Below, one piece after another: positions 41,113-50,410 of a stretch of DNA of 64,000 nt. This DNA comes from Myxococcota bacterium (GTDB lineage Bacteria; Myxococcota; B64-G9). The position numbers were made by a program, and so were the translations under genes. Position 1 is the first letter of the stretch. The number at the start of each line of letters is the position of its first letter. Under the pieces are notes generated by a model. The model did no database searches and had not been told where the DNA came from. It saw nothing but the letters and a program-made list of their open reading frames with translations. Where the stretch lies: NCBI GenBank assembly GCA_022710975.1, contig JAKLGA010000012.1:204751-268750 (forward strand). Direction: 5' to 3'.

Positions 41113-44100
41113 GGGCGCCTCCCTTCGGCTCGAGGCGCACCCGGCGCCCGAGCAGCTGGTCGGCCTCCTCCAGGAACGCGCGGAAGTCCGCGTAGCCCGC
41201 GGCCGGGACCCGCGGCACGGACAGCTCGAACACGGCCTCGGTGCGCAGCCCGGTGCCCTCGGGGCGGGAGCTGAAACGGACCTGGCCGAAGGGGCCCTGC
41301 AGCGCCCCCTCCCCCGGCGGCGCGCCCAGCGCGAAGCCGAGCGGCGGCTCGAGCTTCACGCTCCAGCGGATGCGCCAGGCCGGTCCCAGCAGCAGGTCGT
41401 GCCGCCGCTGCTCGAGGCCGGCGAACATGCTCTGGTAGCGGGTCTCGCGCGCCAGCGCGGGCAGCTCCAGGCCGCCCGCCTCCCGCGCGGCCAGGGCGGG
41501 CAAGCGCAGGCGGGCGCGCAGGCCGAGCGGGCGCTCCGGCTCGAGCAGCCCGTCCAGCGCGAGCTCCTCGACCTGCACCCCGGGGAACACCTCGCGCAGC
41601 ATGCGTCCGAAGGTCTCGGCCCGCGCCTCGGCGCCCAGCAGCGGCAGGCGCATCTCGGGCGCCAGCACCCCGGACACCCGCATGTCCATGGTCAGCTCGG
41701 CGCCGCCGTCCTCGGCCAGCGCCACCAGCAGCTCGAGCTCGGTCCAGTTGCGGTCCGGCCCGGTCACCGGGGTCAGGCGCAGGGCGGCCCCGTCCGGCTC
41801 CACCACCAGCGCCTGGACGCCCTGATCCTGGGCGGGCAGATCCAGGGCGTCGTACAGCGTGGCGGTGCCGTCCAGCCACACGTCCTGTCCGGGCAGGTAG
41901 CAGATGGCGTGGTTGAAGGCCGCCAGCGAGGCCGGCTGATCGGGCAGCCGCCCGAGCCGGGCCATGCGCACCAGCGCCAGGCGGGCGGGGATGCCCACCG
42001 ACTCGAACAGCGCCACCAGCAGGGCCGACTTGTCCTTGCAGTCGCCGAACTTGCGCTGCAGCACCTGGTCGCACTGGTACGGCACGTAGGAGTGGATGCC
42101 GAACTCCAGCCCCACGTAGCGCGTGCCGTCGGCCACGAAGCGGTAGATGGCCCGCACCCGGTCGAGGGGCTCCGTCAGGCCCGCCACCAGCTCGCTCGCC
42201 AGCGCGCGCACCTCGGGCCCCGGCACCAGGGCGTCGGCGATCTGGCCGTGGTACCAGCGGGACAGCTCGGGCCAGCGCGGCAGGCTGGAGAGGTGCAGGC
42301 TGGCGTGCTCCTCGGCCAGGCCCGGCATGCCCGGCTCCTCCACCACCCCGGGCAGCGCGCCCGAGGTCCACACCAGCGCGCGCGAGCCGTCCGGGGCGGG
42401 CCGGACCTCGTGGCGCAGGCGCGCATCGGCGCTGGCCTCCACCTCCCGGCCGGGCGGCACCAGCAGCACGTAGCTCGCGCGCCGCACCGGCTCCTCGAAC
42501 TGGAGCTGCACCAGATCGCCGAAGTAGTCCGACAGCAGCGCCTCGCCGCCCAGGTCGTCGACCAGGGTCGAGAGCTCGACCAGATCGCCCGGGCGCAGCT
42601 CGGGGAAGGTCACCTGGCGCACGTGCACGTCGTAGTACATGTTGAACCAGGGCTCCGACACCGACTGGTCCTGGACCAGCACGCCGTCGTCGAAGCCGCC
42701 GTCCGCGTGCCGCAGGCGGTGGGAGAGGATGCGCACCTCCTGGCGGCCGGGGGCGTAGTCCACCTGGAAGGTGCGCAGGCGCTCCGCGGCCCGGGCGTCC
42801 AGCACCCGCACGATCTGCTGGCGGAAGCGGGCGGCCATGCCGTTGGGGTGCAGGCGCACCACGTGCAGCTCGAGCAGCCGCTCGGCCCCGGCCGCCAGGG
42901 CCTCCGGGCCGGGGCCGGGCCGCAGCAACTCTTGAGGATCGGCCCGGTAGCCCTCGTAGAACGGCGGCGCCGCGGGCTCGAGGGCGGCGATGCGCCGGCG
43001 GAGCGCGGCGTCCTGGGGCGCCAGGGCGAGCGCCGCGCGCAGCAGCTCCACGGCCACGTCGGCCTGGCCCAGGCGCAGGCGGGCGTCGGCCTGGTCCTGG
43101 AGCGGCTGGGGATCGGCCGGGCAGATGCGGCCCGCCTCGCGGAAGGCAGCCAGGGCCTCGTCCGCCCGCCCGTTGGCCTGCAGCAGCGCCCCGCGCTCCT
43201 GCCACCAGGCCGTCCGCAGCGGGTCCAGCCGCTGCAGGCGGTCCAGCCAGCCGAGCGCCGCGGGCAGATCGCCCCGGGCGAGTGCCAGCTCGTGCAGCGC
43301 GCGCAGCGCCAGGCCGTGGTCCGCCCGCTGGGCGGCCAGGCGCTCGAACAGCGCCCTGGCCCGCTCGAGATCGCCCTGCTGGCGGGCCTGCTGGCCGGCG
43401 GCGGCCAGCACGTCGGGCACCTCGGGGTGGGCCGCGACCAGGGCCTCGAGCTCCCGGGCCGCGAGCCCGGGCAGGCGTAGATCGGCCAGCGCCTCGGCCC
43501 GGCCGATCTGGCTGGGCAGGTGGCCGGGCGCCAGCGCCAGGGCCTGGCGGTAGCGCCGCAGCGCCTCGTCCGCGTCCCCGCGCACCTGGCGCAGCAGCCC
43601 CAGCCGGTGCGGCGGGCGTGGGTCGCGCGGGGCGAGCCGGGCCGCCTCCTCGAGCGCGACCCGGACCGGGTCCTCGTCCTCGCCGAGCAGCGCGGCCCAC
43701 AGCATGCCGGCCAGCGCCTCGGGCGGCGCCGCGGCCCCGGGCTCGCTGGGCCGCCAGGCCGCGAGCGCGTCCTTGAGGTGCTGCTCGGCCCGCCGCGCGC
43801 GCTGGTCGCCGCTCCCCAGGTGGTAGAGCGCCAGGGCGGCCTCGGCCAGGCGCCGGGCCCGCGTCGGCCCGTCGGCCGCCTGGGCCTGGGCCTCGAACCA
43901 CGCGGCCAGGCCCTCCACGGCCTCGGGGGAGAGCTCCGGCGGCGCGGCCCGCGGGGCCAGCGCGCGACGCAGGGCCGCCTCGTCCGCGGCCTCCTCCAGG
44001 CCGGCCAGGGGCTGGCCGCGCTCGTCGGTCAGCGCCAGCGCGAAGCCCATGGCGCTCTCGTCCTGGGCCACCTTGACCAGCAGGCTGTGGTCGCCCGCCG

Positions 44101-44833
44101 CGAGCCGGACCCGCCGCACGTGCTGGTCGAGCCGCAGCGGGTGGCTGCCCGGATCGGCCACCAGCTCCACGCCGTCCAGCCACAGCTTGCAGCCGTCGTC
44201 GCAGCCCAGGTGCAAGAGCGCCCGGGCCGGGCGCCGCAGGCGCACGCCCGCCAGGGCGTAGGCGGTCACCGCGCCGCGCGGCAAGAGCAGCGGGTGGAGG
44301 TGCACCCGCCCGTCCGCGGGCGGGTGGGGCAGGGGGCGCCAGGCCAGCGCGCCGTGCTTGGAGGACACCGGCCGGTCGAGGTCCAGGCCCTGCTCGGGGC
44401 CGTCCGCCCGCTGGAAGCCGGCCCGGCCGTCGTTGTCGAACGGCCCCACCACCCAGAAGCTCCTGAGGAGCCCCAGGCGCGTCCAGGCCGCGCGGGCCTC
44501 GTCGTCCCGGCCGGCCGCGCGCAGGCGCTGGGCGCGCAGATCCTGGGCCAGCCGGCGGACCGCCAACGGGGCGCGCCCGTCCTCGGCCACGCGGACGATG
44601 GCCGCGAGCGCGCGGCGCCGCCCGGTCGCGTCCGCCTGCCCCTCGGCCTCGTCGAGGGACCACAGCCCGAGCGCCGCGCGCGGGCTCCGCCGGTGGCGCT
44701 CGAGGTAGCCCAGGCGCTCCTCGAGCGTGCCGAGCAGCGGCAGCAGCGAGTCCGGGTCGGGCCGCTCCCCGGCCGGGAGGGGCAGGGGAGCGCCCAGGAT
44801 GGAGAGGAGGGCGAGAAGCGAAGAGAGCCGCAT
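41093..44833 (-). CDS. Large secreted TPR / DUF3857 / transglutaminase-like protein
   Basis: This 1246-residue protein has a signal peptide (about 1-21). A beta-sandwich (about 215-285, LHLGCDDGCKLWLDGVEL) resembles sugar- or ligand-binding domains. TPR repeats (about 410-630) and a DUF3857 domain (about 650-830) follow, then a transglutaminase-like domain. The catalytic Cys is in KFGDCKDKSALL (about residue 930), His in FNHAICYL and Asp in VWLDGTAT, so it may be active, perhaps as a protease or amide-bond enzyme. GGAGAA precedes the ATG. It is paired with the inactive relative downstream. Confidence 0.85.
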   Translation of the reverse strand: MRLSSLLALLSILGAPLPLPAGERPDPDSLLPLLGTLEERLGYLERHRRSPRAALGLWSLDEAEGQADATGRRRALAAIVRVAEDGRAPLAVRRLAQDLRAQRLRAAGRDDEARAAWTRLGLLRSFWVVGPFDNDGRAGFQRADGPEQGLDLDRPVSSKHGALAWRPLPHPPADGRVHLHPLLLPRGAVTAYALAGVRLRRPARALLHLGCDDGCKLWLDGVELVADPGSHPLRLDQHVRRVRLAAGDHSLLVKVAQDESAMGFALALTDERGQPLAGLEEAADEAALRRALAPRAAPPELSPEAVEGLAAWFEAQAQAADGPTRARRLAEAALALYHLGSGDQRARRAEQHLKDALAAWRPSEPGAAAPPEALAGMLWAALLGEDEDPVRVALEEAARLAPRDPRPPHRLGLLRQVRGDADEALRRYRQALALAPGHLPSQIGRAEALADLRLPGLAARELEALVAAHPEVPDVLAAAGQQARQQGDLERARALFERLAAQRADHGLALRALHELALARGDLPAALGWLDRLQRLDPLRTAWWQERGALLQANGRADEALAAFREAGRICPADPQPLQDQADARLRLGQADVAVELLRAALALAPQDAALRRRIAALEPAAPPFYEGYRADPQELLRPGPGPEALAAGAERLLELHVVRLHPNGMAARFRQQIVRVLDARAAERLRTFQVDYAPGRQEVRILSHRLRHADGGFDDGVLVQDQSVSEPWFNMYYDVHVRQVTFPELRPGDLVELSTLVDDLGGEALLSDYFGDLVQLQFEEPVRRASYVLLVPPGREVEASADARLRHEVRPAPDGSRALVWTSGALPGVVEEPGMPGLAEEHASLHLSSLPRWPELSRWYHGQIADALVPGPEVRALASELVAGLTEPLDRVRAIYRFVADGTRYVGLEFGIHSYVPYQCDQVLQRKFGDCKDKSALLVALFESVGIPARLALVRMARLGRLPDQPASLAAFNHAICYLPGQDVWLDGTATLYDALDLPAQDQGVQALVVEPDGAALRLTPVTGPDRNWTELELLVALAEDGGAELTMDMRVSGVLAPEMRLPLLGAEARAETFGRMLREVFPGVQVEELALDGLLEPERPLGLRARLRLPALAAREAGGLELPALARETRYQSMFAGLEQRRHDLLLGPAWRIRWSVKLEPPLGFALGAPPGEGALQGPFGQVRFSSRPEGTGLRTEAVFELSVPRVPAAGYADFRAFLEEADQLLGRRVRLEPKGGAHALQAR

Positions 44834-44862
44834 GGGTGTCTTCTCCGGGGCCGTCGCCCCCC

Positions 44863-44891
44863 TGTCTAGCAGGATGCCCGGCGTTTGGAAA
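44863..44891 (-). promoter_or_regulatory. Putative promoter of the TPR/transglutaminase pair
   Basis: Minus strand TTTCCA (44886-44891), 17 bases, TAGACA (44863-44868). Divergent from the hyp promoter 20 bases away. Confidence 0.35.
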
Positions 44892-44910
44892 GTGGCCACC
44901 GGCCCGTGGC

Positions 44911-44939
44911 TTGCCTTGGGGGGCAGGGAAAAGTAGAGT
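44911..44939 (+). promoter_or_regulatory. Putative promoter of the hyp operon
   Basis: TTGCCT (44911-44916), 17 bases, TAGAGT (44934-44939), followed by GGGAGG and the hypA GTG at 44962. No sigma-54 pattern is seen. Confidence 0.45.
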
Positions 44940-44961
44940 GCACCGGCCGGGAGGCGAGCGC

Positions 44962-45315
44962 GTGCACGAGGCGGCCATCGCGGACGAGCTTTTGCAGATC
45001 ATCGAGGCCCAGGCCTGGGAGCACGGGCTCACCCGGGTCGAGCGCGTCGCGCTGCGGGTGGGCGCCATGCGAATGATCGTGCCGGAGCTCCTGAAGGCGG
45101 CCTTCGAGGTGATGGCCGTGGACACGGTGGCGGCCGGGGCGGCGCTGGAGATCGAGAGCGTGCCGCTGGTCGCGCGCTGCGGGCCCTGCGCGCGCGAGGT
45201 GGCCGTCGTGGACCACGTGTTCCTGTGCCCGACCTGCGGCTCGGCCCTGCGGGAGATCGTCTCGGGCAAGGAGCTGGACCTGATGCAGCTCAGCGGTGAA
45301 GGAGGCCCCGGATGA
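44962..45315 (+). CDS. hypA: Hydrogenase nickel incorporation protein HypA
   Basis: Nickel chaperone of 117 residues that delivers Ni to the NiFe hydrogenase large subunit with HypB. It starts (GTG) with MHE, whose His and Glu bind nickel, and has the zinc site CGPC ... CPTC near residues 73-93. The stop overlaps the hypB start (ATGA). It opens a five-gene set hypA-B-F-C-D. Confidence 0.95.
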   Translation: MHEAAIADELLQIIEAQAWEHGLTRVERVALRVGAMRMIVPELLKAAFEVMAVDTVAAGAALEIESVPLVARCGPCAREVAVVDHVFLCPTCGSALREIVSGKELDLMQLSGEGGPG

Positions 45316-45980
45316 AGGTCACCGTGGTGCAGGGGATCATGGACGCCAACAAGCGCGTGGCCCGGGCCAACCAGGCCCTGTTCGCGCGCCACAGGCTGCT
45401 GGTGCTCAACCTCATGTCCTCCCCCGGCGCGGGCAAGACCGCGCTGCTCGAGCGCACCATCCGGGATCTGCGCGGGGAGCTGCGCATCGGGGTGATCGAG
45501 GGCGACATCCAGACCTCGCTCGACGCCGAGCGCATCGAGCGCGCCGGCGCGGCCTACGCCCACCAGATCAACACCCAGGGCGCCTGTCACATCGACGGCA
45601 ACATGATCGCCCCGGTGATCGAGGAGATGGATCTGGGCGCGCTCGACCTGCTGGTGGTCGAGAACGTGGGCAACCTGGTGTGCCCGGCCGAGTTCGACCT
45701 GGGCGAGGATCGCAAGGTGGTGCTGTTCTCGGTCACCGAGGGCGAGGACAAGCCCAAGAAGTACCCGCTCATGTTCCAGGAGTCCGACCTGATGCTGGTC
45801 CACAAGATCGACCTGCTGCCCCACCTGGACACCGATCTCGCCCTCATCCACCGGCACGCGCTCGAGGTGCACCCGGATCTCACCATCCTCGATCTGTCCT
45901 GCAAGAGCGGGCAGGGGCTGGAGGCGTTCTACACCTGGCTGCGCGCCGAGATCGCGCGCAAGCGGGCCGCGCCCGCCTGA
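45312..45980 (+). CDS. hypB: Hydrogenase nickel incorporation GTPase HypB
   Basis: This 222-residue SIMIBI GTPase powers nickel insertion. It has P-loop SSPGAGKT, EGDIQTS, ENVGNLVCPAEFDLGE with the metal-binding Cys, and the base-specificity KIDLL. The N-terminus lacks the His-rich or CxxCGC nickel-storage segment present in some HypB proteins, so it probably relies on other nickel carriers. Coupled to hypA by ATGA. Confidence 0.96.
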   Translation: MKVTVVQGIMDANKRVARANQALFARHRLLVLNLMSSPGAGKTALLERTIRDLRGELRIGVIEGDIQTSLDAERIERAGAAYAHQINTQGACHIDGNMIAPVIEEMDLGALDLLVVENVGNLVCPAEFDLGEDRKVVLFSVTEGEDKPKKYPLMFQESDLMLVHKIDLLPHLDTDLALIHRHALEVHPDLTILDLSCKSGQGLEAFYTWLRAEIARKRAAPA

Positions 45981-45995
45981 GGGCGCCCGGATCGC

Positions 45996-48290
45996 ATGAG
46001 CGCGCGCGCCGCCATCCGCCTGACCGCCACCGGGCGGGTGCAGGGCGTCGGCTTCCGGCCGGGCGTGTTCCGCCTGGCCGAGGAGCTCGGCCTGGCGGGC
46101 TCGGTGCAGAACACCGCGCGCGGCGTGGTGATCGAGCTGGAGGGCCCGCCCGGGGCCGTGCGGGCCTTCGTGGCGCGCCTGCCCGGGAGCCTGCCCTGCC
46201 TGGCCCGGCTGGACGGCCTGCGGGAGGAGCCGCTCGCGCCCGCGGGCCGCGCGGGCTTCGCCATCCTGCCCTCCGAGGAGGGCGCGGGCGAGGGCCGGGC
46301 GCTCATCCCCTTCGACGTGGCCACCTGCCCGGCCTGCCTGCGGGAGCTCCGCGATCCGGCCGACCGGCGCCACCGCTACCCGTTCATCAACTGCACCCTG
46401 TGCGGGCCGCGCTACACCATCATCGAGTCCGTGCCCTACGACCGCCCGCGCACCTCGATGAAGAAGTTCCCCCTGTGCGCGCGCTGCCGGCGCGAGTACG
46501 AGGACCCGCGCGACCGCCGCCACCACGCCCAGCCCAACGCCTGCCCGGAGTGCGGCCCGCGCCTGACGCTCACCGATCCGGGCGGGCGGCCGCTGGGTGG
46601 GGACCCCCTGGAGGGAGCCCGGGAGCGGCTGCGGGCCGGGCAGGTGCTGGCGGTGCGCGGGGTGGGCGGCTTCCACCTGGCGGTGGACGCCTGCTCGGCC
46701 GCGGCCGTCGAGCGGCTCCGGCGGCGCAAGCGCCGGGGCGGCAAGCCCTTCGCCGTGCTGGCCCCCGACCTCGAGGCCGTGCGCCGCCTGGCCGCGGTGT
46801 CCCCGGCCGAGGCGGCCCTGCTCGAGGGCGAGCGCCGGCCGATCGTGCTGCTCGGGAAACGCCGGCCCTTCGCGCTGGCGGACGGCGTGGCGCCCGGCAA
46901 CCCGCGCGTGGGGGCCATGCTGCCCCACGCGCCGCTGCACCACCTGCTGGTCGAGGGGTTCGCCGCCCTGGTGCTGACCTCGGGCAACCTGAGCGAGGAG
47001 CCCCTCGCCAGGGACAACGACGAGGCGCTCCAGCGGCTCGGCGGGCTGGCGGACGCCTTCCTGCTGCACGACCGGGACATCCTCATGTCCTGCGACGACT
47101 CGGTGGCCTGCGTGCGGCCGGGACGCGCGGGCGAGGACGCGCTGTCGCTGGTGCGCCGCTCCCGCGGCTACGCCCCGGACCCGCTGCCCTTCCCCGGGGG
47201 CGCCGCGTGCGTGCTCGGCGTGGGCGGGCAGCAGAAGAACACCTTCTGCCTGACCCGGGGCGAGCGTGCCTTCCTCAGCCAGCACGTGGGCGATCTCGAG
47301 AACCTCGAGACCGAGGCCCACTTCCGGCGCTGCCTGGCCCACCTGGAGGGGCTGCTGGGGGTGGAGCCCGAGCTGGTGGCCTGCGACCTGCACCCGGACT
47401 ACCTGTCCACCCGCCTGGCCGAGGAGCTCGTGGCCGCCCGGTCCGGCAGCCGCCTGGTGCGCGTGCAGCACCACCACGCCCACCTGGGCGCCTGCCTGGC
47501 CGAGCACGAGCTCACCGGCCCGGCGCTCGGCCTGTGCCTGGACGGCACCGGCTATGGCCCGGACGGCACCATCTGGGGGGGCGAGCTCCTGCTGGGCGAT
47601 CTGCGGGAGGTCCGGCGGGTGGCCCGCCTGCGGCCCTTCCGCCTGCCGGGCGGGGAGGCGGCGGTGCGCGAGCCGTGGCGCACGGCCGCGGGCGCGCTGC
47701 TCGAGGCGCTGGGCGAGGGCGCGCCGTGGGGGCTGCTGGGCCCCGAGGCGGGGCGGGCCGAGCTGGTGGCCCGCGCGGCCGGACGCGGGGTGAACTCCCC
47801 CTGGACCTCCAGCCTGGGGCGGCTGTTCGACGCCGTCTCGGCGCTGCTTGGCCTGTGCCGGCGCCAGGACTATGATGCCCAGGCTGCGGTCGTCCTGGAG
47901 GCCGCCGCGGGCTCGCTGCCCGGACCGGCCTGGGAGCCCGCGCTGCGGGCCGGGCCGGGGCTCCTGGAGCTCGACTTCGCCCCCATGCTGAGGGAGCTCG
48001 TGGCGGGCCTGGGACGCGGCGCCCCGCCCGAGGAGCTGGCCGCGGGCTTCCACGCCTGGGCGGTCGCGGGCCTGGCGCGGGTCTGCCGCGAGGCCCGGGC
48101 CGCGGGCGCGCCCGGGCGGGTGGCCCTCTCGGGCGGCTGCTGCCTGAACCGGCGGCTGGAGGACGGGCTCGCGGCCGCGCTCGAGGCGGACGGCTTCGAG
48201 GTGCTGCTGCACCGGCGGGTGCCGGCCAACGACGGCGGGTTGAGCCTGGGCCAGGCGGCGGTGGCGGCCGCCAGGCAGGGCCGGAGGTGA
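45996..48290 (+). CDS. hypF: Carbamoyltransferase HypF
   Basis: This 764-residue enzyme turns carbamoyl phosphate into the thiocarboxamide used to make the cyanide ligands of the NiFe site. Its domains in order are acylphosphatase (GRVQGVGFRPGVFRLAEELG, about 10-95), two zinc fingers (CPAC..CTLC, CARC..CPEC, about 110-190), a YrdC-like domain (KRRGGKPFAVLAPD, about 200-385) and a Kae1-like carbamoyltransferase domain (VQHHHAHLGACLAEH, LDGTGYG). Length is standard. It follows hypB by 15 bases. Confidence 0.97.
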   Translation: MSARAAIRLTATGRVQGVGFRPGVFRLAEELGLAGSVQNTARGVVIELEGPPGAVRAFVARLPGSLPCLARLDGLREEPLAPAGRAGFAILPSEEGAGEGRALIPFDVATCPACLRELRDPADRRHRYPFINCTLCGPRYTIIESVPYDRPRTSMKKFPLCARCRREYEDPRDRRHHAQPNACPECGPRLTLTDPGGRPLGGDPLEGARERLRAGQVLAVRGVGGFHLAVDACSAAAVERLRRRKRRGGKPFAVLAPDLEAVRRLAAVSPAEAALLEGERRPIVLLGKRRPFALADGVAPGNPRVGAMLPHAPLHHLLVEGFAALVLTSGNLSEEPLARDNDEALQRLGGLADAFLLHDRDILMSCDDSVACVRPGRAGEDALSLVRRSRGYAPDPLPFPGGAACVLGVGGQQKNTFCLTRGERAFLSQHVGDLENLETEAHFRRCLAHLEGLLGVEPELVACDLHPDYLSTRLAEELVAARSGSRLVRVQHHHAHLGACLAEHELTGPALGLCLDGTGYGPDGTIWGGELLLGDLREVRRVARLRPFRLPGGEAAVREPWRTAAGALLEALGEGAPWGLLGPEAGRAELVARAAGRGVNSPWTSSLGRLFDAVSALLGLCRRQDYDAQAAVVLEAAAGSLPGPAWEPALRAGPGLLELDFAPMLRELVAGLGRGAPPEELAAGFHAWAVAGLARVCREARAAGAPGRVALSGGCCLNRRLEDGLAAALEADGFEVLLHRRVPANDGGLSLGQAAVAAARQGRR

Positions 48291-48297
48291 GGCGGAC

Positions 48298-48561
48298 ATG
48301 TGTCTGGCGATCCCCATGCGGTTGCTCGAGGTGCAGGGCGAGCTGGGCAAGGTGGAGCTGGGGGGGGTGCTGCGCGAGGTGAGCCTGGTCATGCTGCCCG
48401 AGGCGCGCGTGGGCGATCACGTGCTGGTGCACGCCGGCTTCGCCATCGAGGCGCTCAGCGAGGCCCAGGCCGCCGAGACCCTGGCGCTGCTCGGCGAGGT
48501 GATGGCGGCCGGGGAGGCCGGCGGCGGGGACGGGGGCGGCGGGGACGGGGGCCATGGCTGA
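48298..48561 (+). CDS. hypC: Hydrogenase maturation chaperone HypC
   Basis: Small chaperone that carries the Fe(CN)2CO unit with HypD, 87 residues. The essential N-terminal Cys2 is present (MCLAIPMRL), followed by GGVLREVSLVMLPEARVGDHVLVHAGFA. The last 17 residues are a Gly/Asp/His-rich tail that overlaps the hypD start by 8 bases. Confidence 0.96.
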   Translation: MCLAIPMRLLEVQGELGKVELGGVLREVSLVMLPEARVGDHVLVHAGFAIEALSEAQAAETLALLGEVMAAGEAGGGDGGGGDGGHG

Positions 48562-49660
48562 GGACGCCCGCGACGCGCTGCAGGCGCTCCTGCGCTCGGG
48601 CCAGGCGGCCCGGGCCGTGCTGGCCGACATCCGCCGGCTGGCCGAGCGGACCGGGCCGGTGCGACTGATGGAGGTCTGCGGCACCCACACCATGGCCATC
48701 CGCCGGGCGGGCATCCCCTCGCTGCTGCCCCCCGGGGTGGAGCTGCTGTCCGGCCCGGGCTGCCCGGTGTGCGTCACCCCGAACGAGGTCGTCGACCGGG
48801 CGGTGGCGCTCGCGCGCAGCCCCGGGGTGTGCCTGGCCACCTTCGGCGACATGCTGCGGGTGCCCGGCTCCTCGACCAGCCTGGCCGAGGCCCGGGCGGC
48901 CGGGGCCGAGGTCGAGGTGGTCTACTCGCCGCTGGACGCCCTGCGGCTGGCCGCGGAGCGGACCGATCGCGCGGTGGTGTTCGCCGGGGTGGGCTTCGAG
49001 ACCACCGCCCCCACCGTGGCCGCCGCCCTGAAGACCGCCCGCGCGCGGCGGGTGCCCAACTTCGCGGTGCTGGCCGCGCACAAGCTGGTGCCGCCGGCTC
49101 TGGAGGCGCTGCTCGCGCGCCCCGATCTGCGCGTGGACGGGTTCCTGATGCCCGGCCACGTGAGCGTGGTGATCGGCTCGGACGCCTACCGGCCGCTCGT
49201 CGCGCGGCACGCGCTGCCCTGCGTGGTGGCCGGCTTCGAGCCGGTGGACGTGCTGCTGGCGGTGCGCATGCTGCTCGCCCAGCGGGCCGAGGGCCGGGCC
49301 GCGGTCGAGGTCGAGTACCGGGCCGTGGTGCGGCCGGGGGGCAACCCTCACGCCCGGGCGCTGCTCGACGAGGTGTTCAGGCCCGTGGACAGCGCCTGGC
49401 GCGGGCTGGGGGTGATCCCCGGCAGCGGCCTGGAGCTCGCGGACGACTACCGCGGGCTGGACGCCGTGGCGCGCTTCCCGGTGGAGCCGGAGCCGACCCG
49501 GGAGCACCCCGGCTGCCGCTGCGGCGAGGTGCTGGTGGGGGCGCTCAGGCCGCCGGACTGCGCGCTGTTCGGCCGGGCCTGCACCCCGGCCCGGCCGGTC
49601 GGTCCCTGCATGGTGTCCTCGGAGGGCACCTGCGCGGCCTACCACCGCTTCGGCGGGTGA
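48554..49660 (+). CDS. hypD: Hydrogenase maturation protein HypD
   Basis: Iron-sulfur scaffold on which the Fe(CN)2CO group is assembled, 368 residues. It shows RLMEVCGTHTMAI, SGPGCPVCVTP, GFETTAPT, MPGHVSVVIG, and the C-terminal cluster ligands C-x-C ... C ... C (CRCGEV, DCALFGRACTP, GPCMVSSEGTCAAY). hypE would be expected next but the gene that follows is convergent and unrelated. Confidence 0.97.
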   Translation: MAEDARDALQALLRSGQAARAVLADIRRLAERTGPVRLMEVCGTHTMAIRRAGIPSLLPPGVELLSGPGCPVCVTPNEVVDRAVALARSPGVCLATFGDMLRVPGSSTSLAEARAAGAEVEVVYSPLDALRLAAERTDRAVVFAGVGFETTAPTVAAALKTARARRVPNFAVLAAHKLVPPALEALLARPDLRVDGFLMPGHVSVVIGSDAYRPLVARHALPCVVAGFEPVDVLLAVRMLLAQRAEGRAAVEVEYRAVVRPGGNPHARALLDEVFRPVDSAWRGLGVIPGSGLELADDYRGLDAVARFPVEPEPTREHPGCRCGEVLVGALRPPDCALFGRACTPARPVGPCMVSSEGTCAAYHRFGG

Positions 49661-49666
49661 GGCGGG

Positions 49667-50278
49667 TCAGCGCAGGGCGTACTCGATCGGCTCGAACACG
49701 AACAGCTTGCCGACGATCCGCTCCTTGTCCAGCGAGTGGCCGAAGAAGGTGATGGACTGCTCGCCGTCCTCGTTCACCTGGACCTCGATCTCGATGCCCA
49801 GCGCCTGGGCCTTGCGGCGCCCGTCCTCGACCGACAGGCTGGCGCCCTGCAGGCGCTGGAGGATCTCGAAGGCCAGCATGCCCTTCATGAAGTCGAGATC
49901 GGTGGACATGAGCACCGCGCAGGGATCGAGCAGCGAGGCGGCCAGGTAGATGGTGGCGCCGGTGGCGCCGACCACGTGCCACAGGGTCAGCTCGGGCACG
50001 TAGCTCGGGCCCGAGCCGTCGAAGTCCTCCCGCAGCCCCTCGGCCAGCAGGGCCAGGGCGTCGGGATCGTCCTTGCACACCACGCGCACGTTGGTGAGCT
50101 GGCGCTCGTTGTTGGCCAGGCGCGAGAGCACCCGCATGGCCTTGCCCTTGCCGACCGCGTCCAGGAGCTGGGCGGCGCTGGAGAGGTCGAGCTCGACCAC
50201 GGTCTGGGCCCGGGCCCCGGCTCCGGTGAGGACCAGCGCCGCGAGGGCCAGCAGGCGGGTGCCGCGGAGGTTGCGCAT
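49667..50278 (-). CDS. Secreted protein of unknown function
   Basis: This 203-residue protein has a signal peptide (basic start, hydrophobic core, cleavage likely after ARA near residue 24). The mature part is mixed alpha/beta, with two Cys (VVCKDD and LDPCAV) and a C-terminal strand pattern IEIEVQVNEDGEQSITFFGHSLDKE. I do not recognise the family. It ends 6 bases from hypD and has its own promoter-like pair upstream. Confidence 0.7.
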   Translation of the reverse strand: MRNLRGTRLLALAALVLTGAGARAQTVVELDLSSAAQLLDAVGKGKAMRVLSRLANNERQLTNVRVVCKDDPDALALLAEGLREDFDGSGPSYVPELTLWHVVGATGATIYLAASLLDPCAVLMSTDLDFMKGMLAFEILQRLQGASLSVEDGRRKAQALGIEIEVQVNEDGEQSITFFGHSLDKERIVGKLFVFEPIEYALR

Positions 50279-50288
50279 GACGGCCTTG

Positions 50289-50318
50289 TTCCTAGCACGC
50301 CCGGGCCGCTGCGATCAA
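50289..50318 (-). promoter_or_regulatory. Possible promoter of the secreted protein gene
   Basis: Minus strand TTGATC (50313-50318), 18 bases, TAGGAA (50289-50294), 10 bases before the start codon at 50278. Confidence 0.3.
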
Positions 50319-50355
50319 GCCAGGAGGCGGGGAGCACCGAGGCTCCGGGGCTCCC

Positions 50356-50384
50356 TTGCAGGGGCCTCATGCCAGGGCTACCAT
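50356..50384 (+). promoter_or_regulatory. Putative promoter of the SUMF1-domain gene
   Basis: TTGCAG (50356-50361), 17 bases, TACCAT (50379-50384), then GGAGG and ATG 50411. Confidence 0.45.
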
Positions 50385-50410
50385 CGGGTCGCAAACCCTG
50401 GAGGATCGGG

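Noticed and set aside
39516..48392. Open minus-strand frame of 2958 codons
   Set aside because: It runs antisense to the whole hyp operon and in the wrong frame through the TPR genes; low-complexity Ala/Arg/Pro product.
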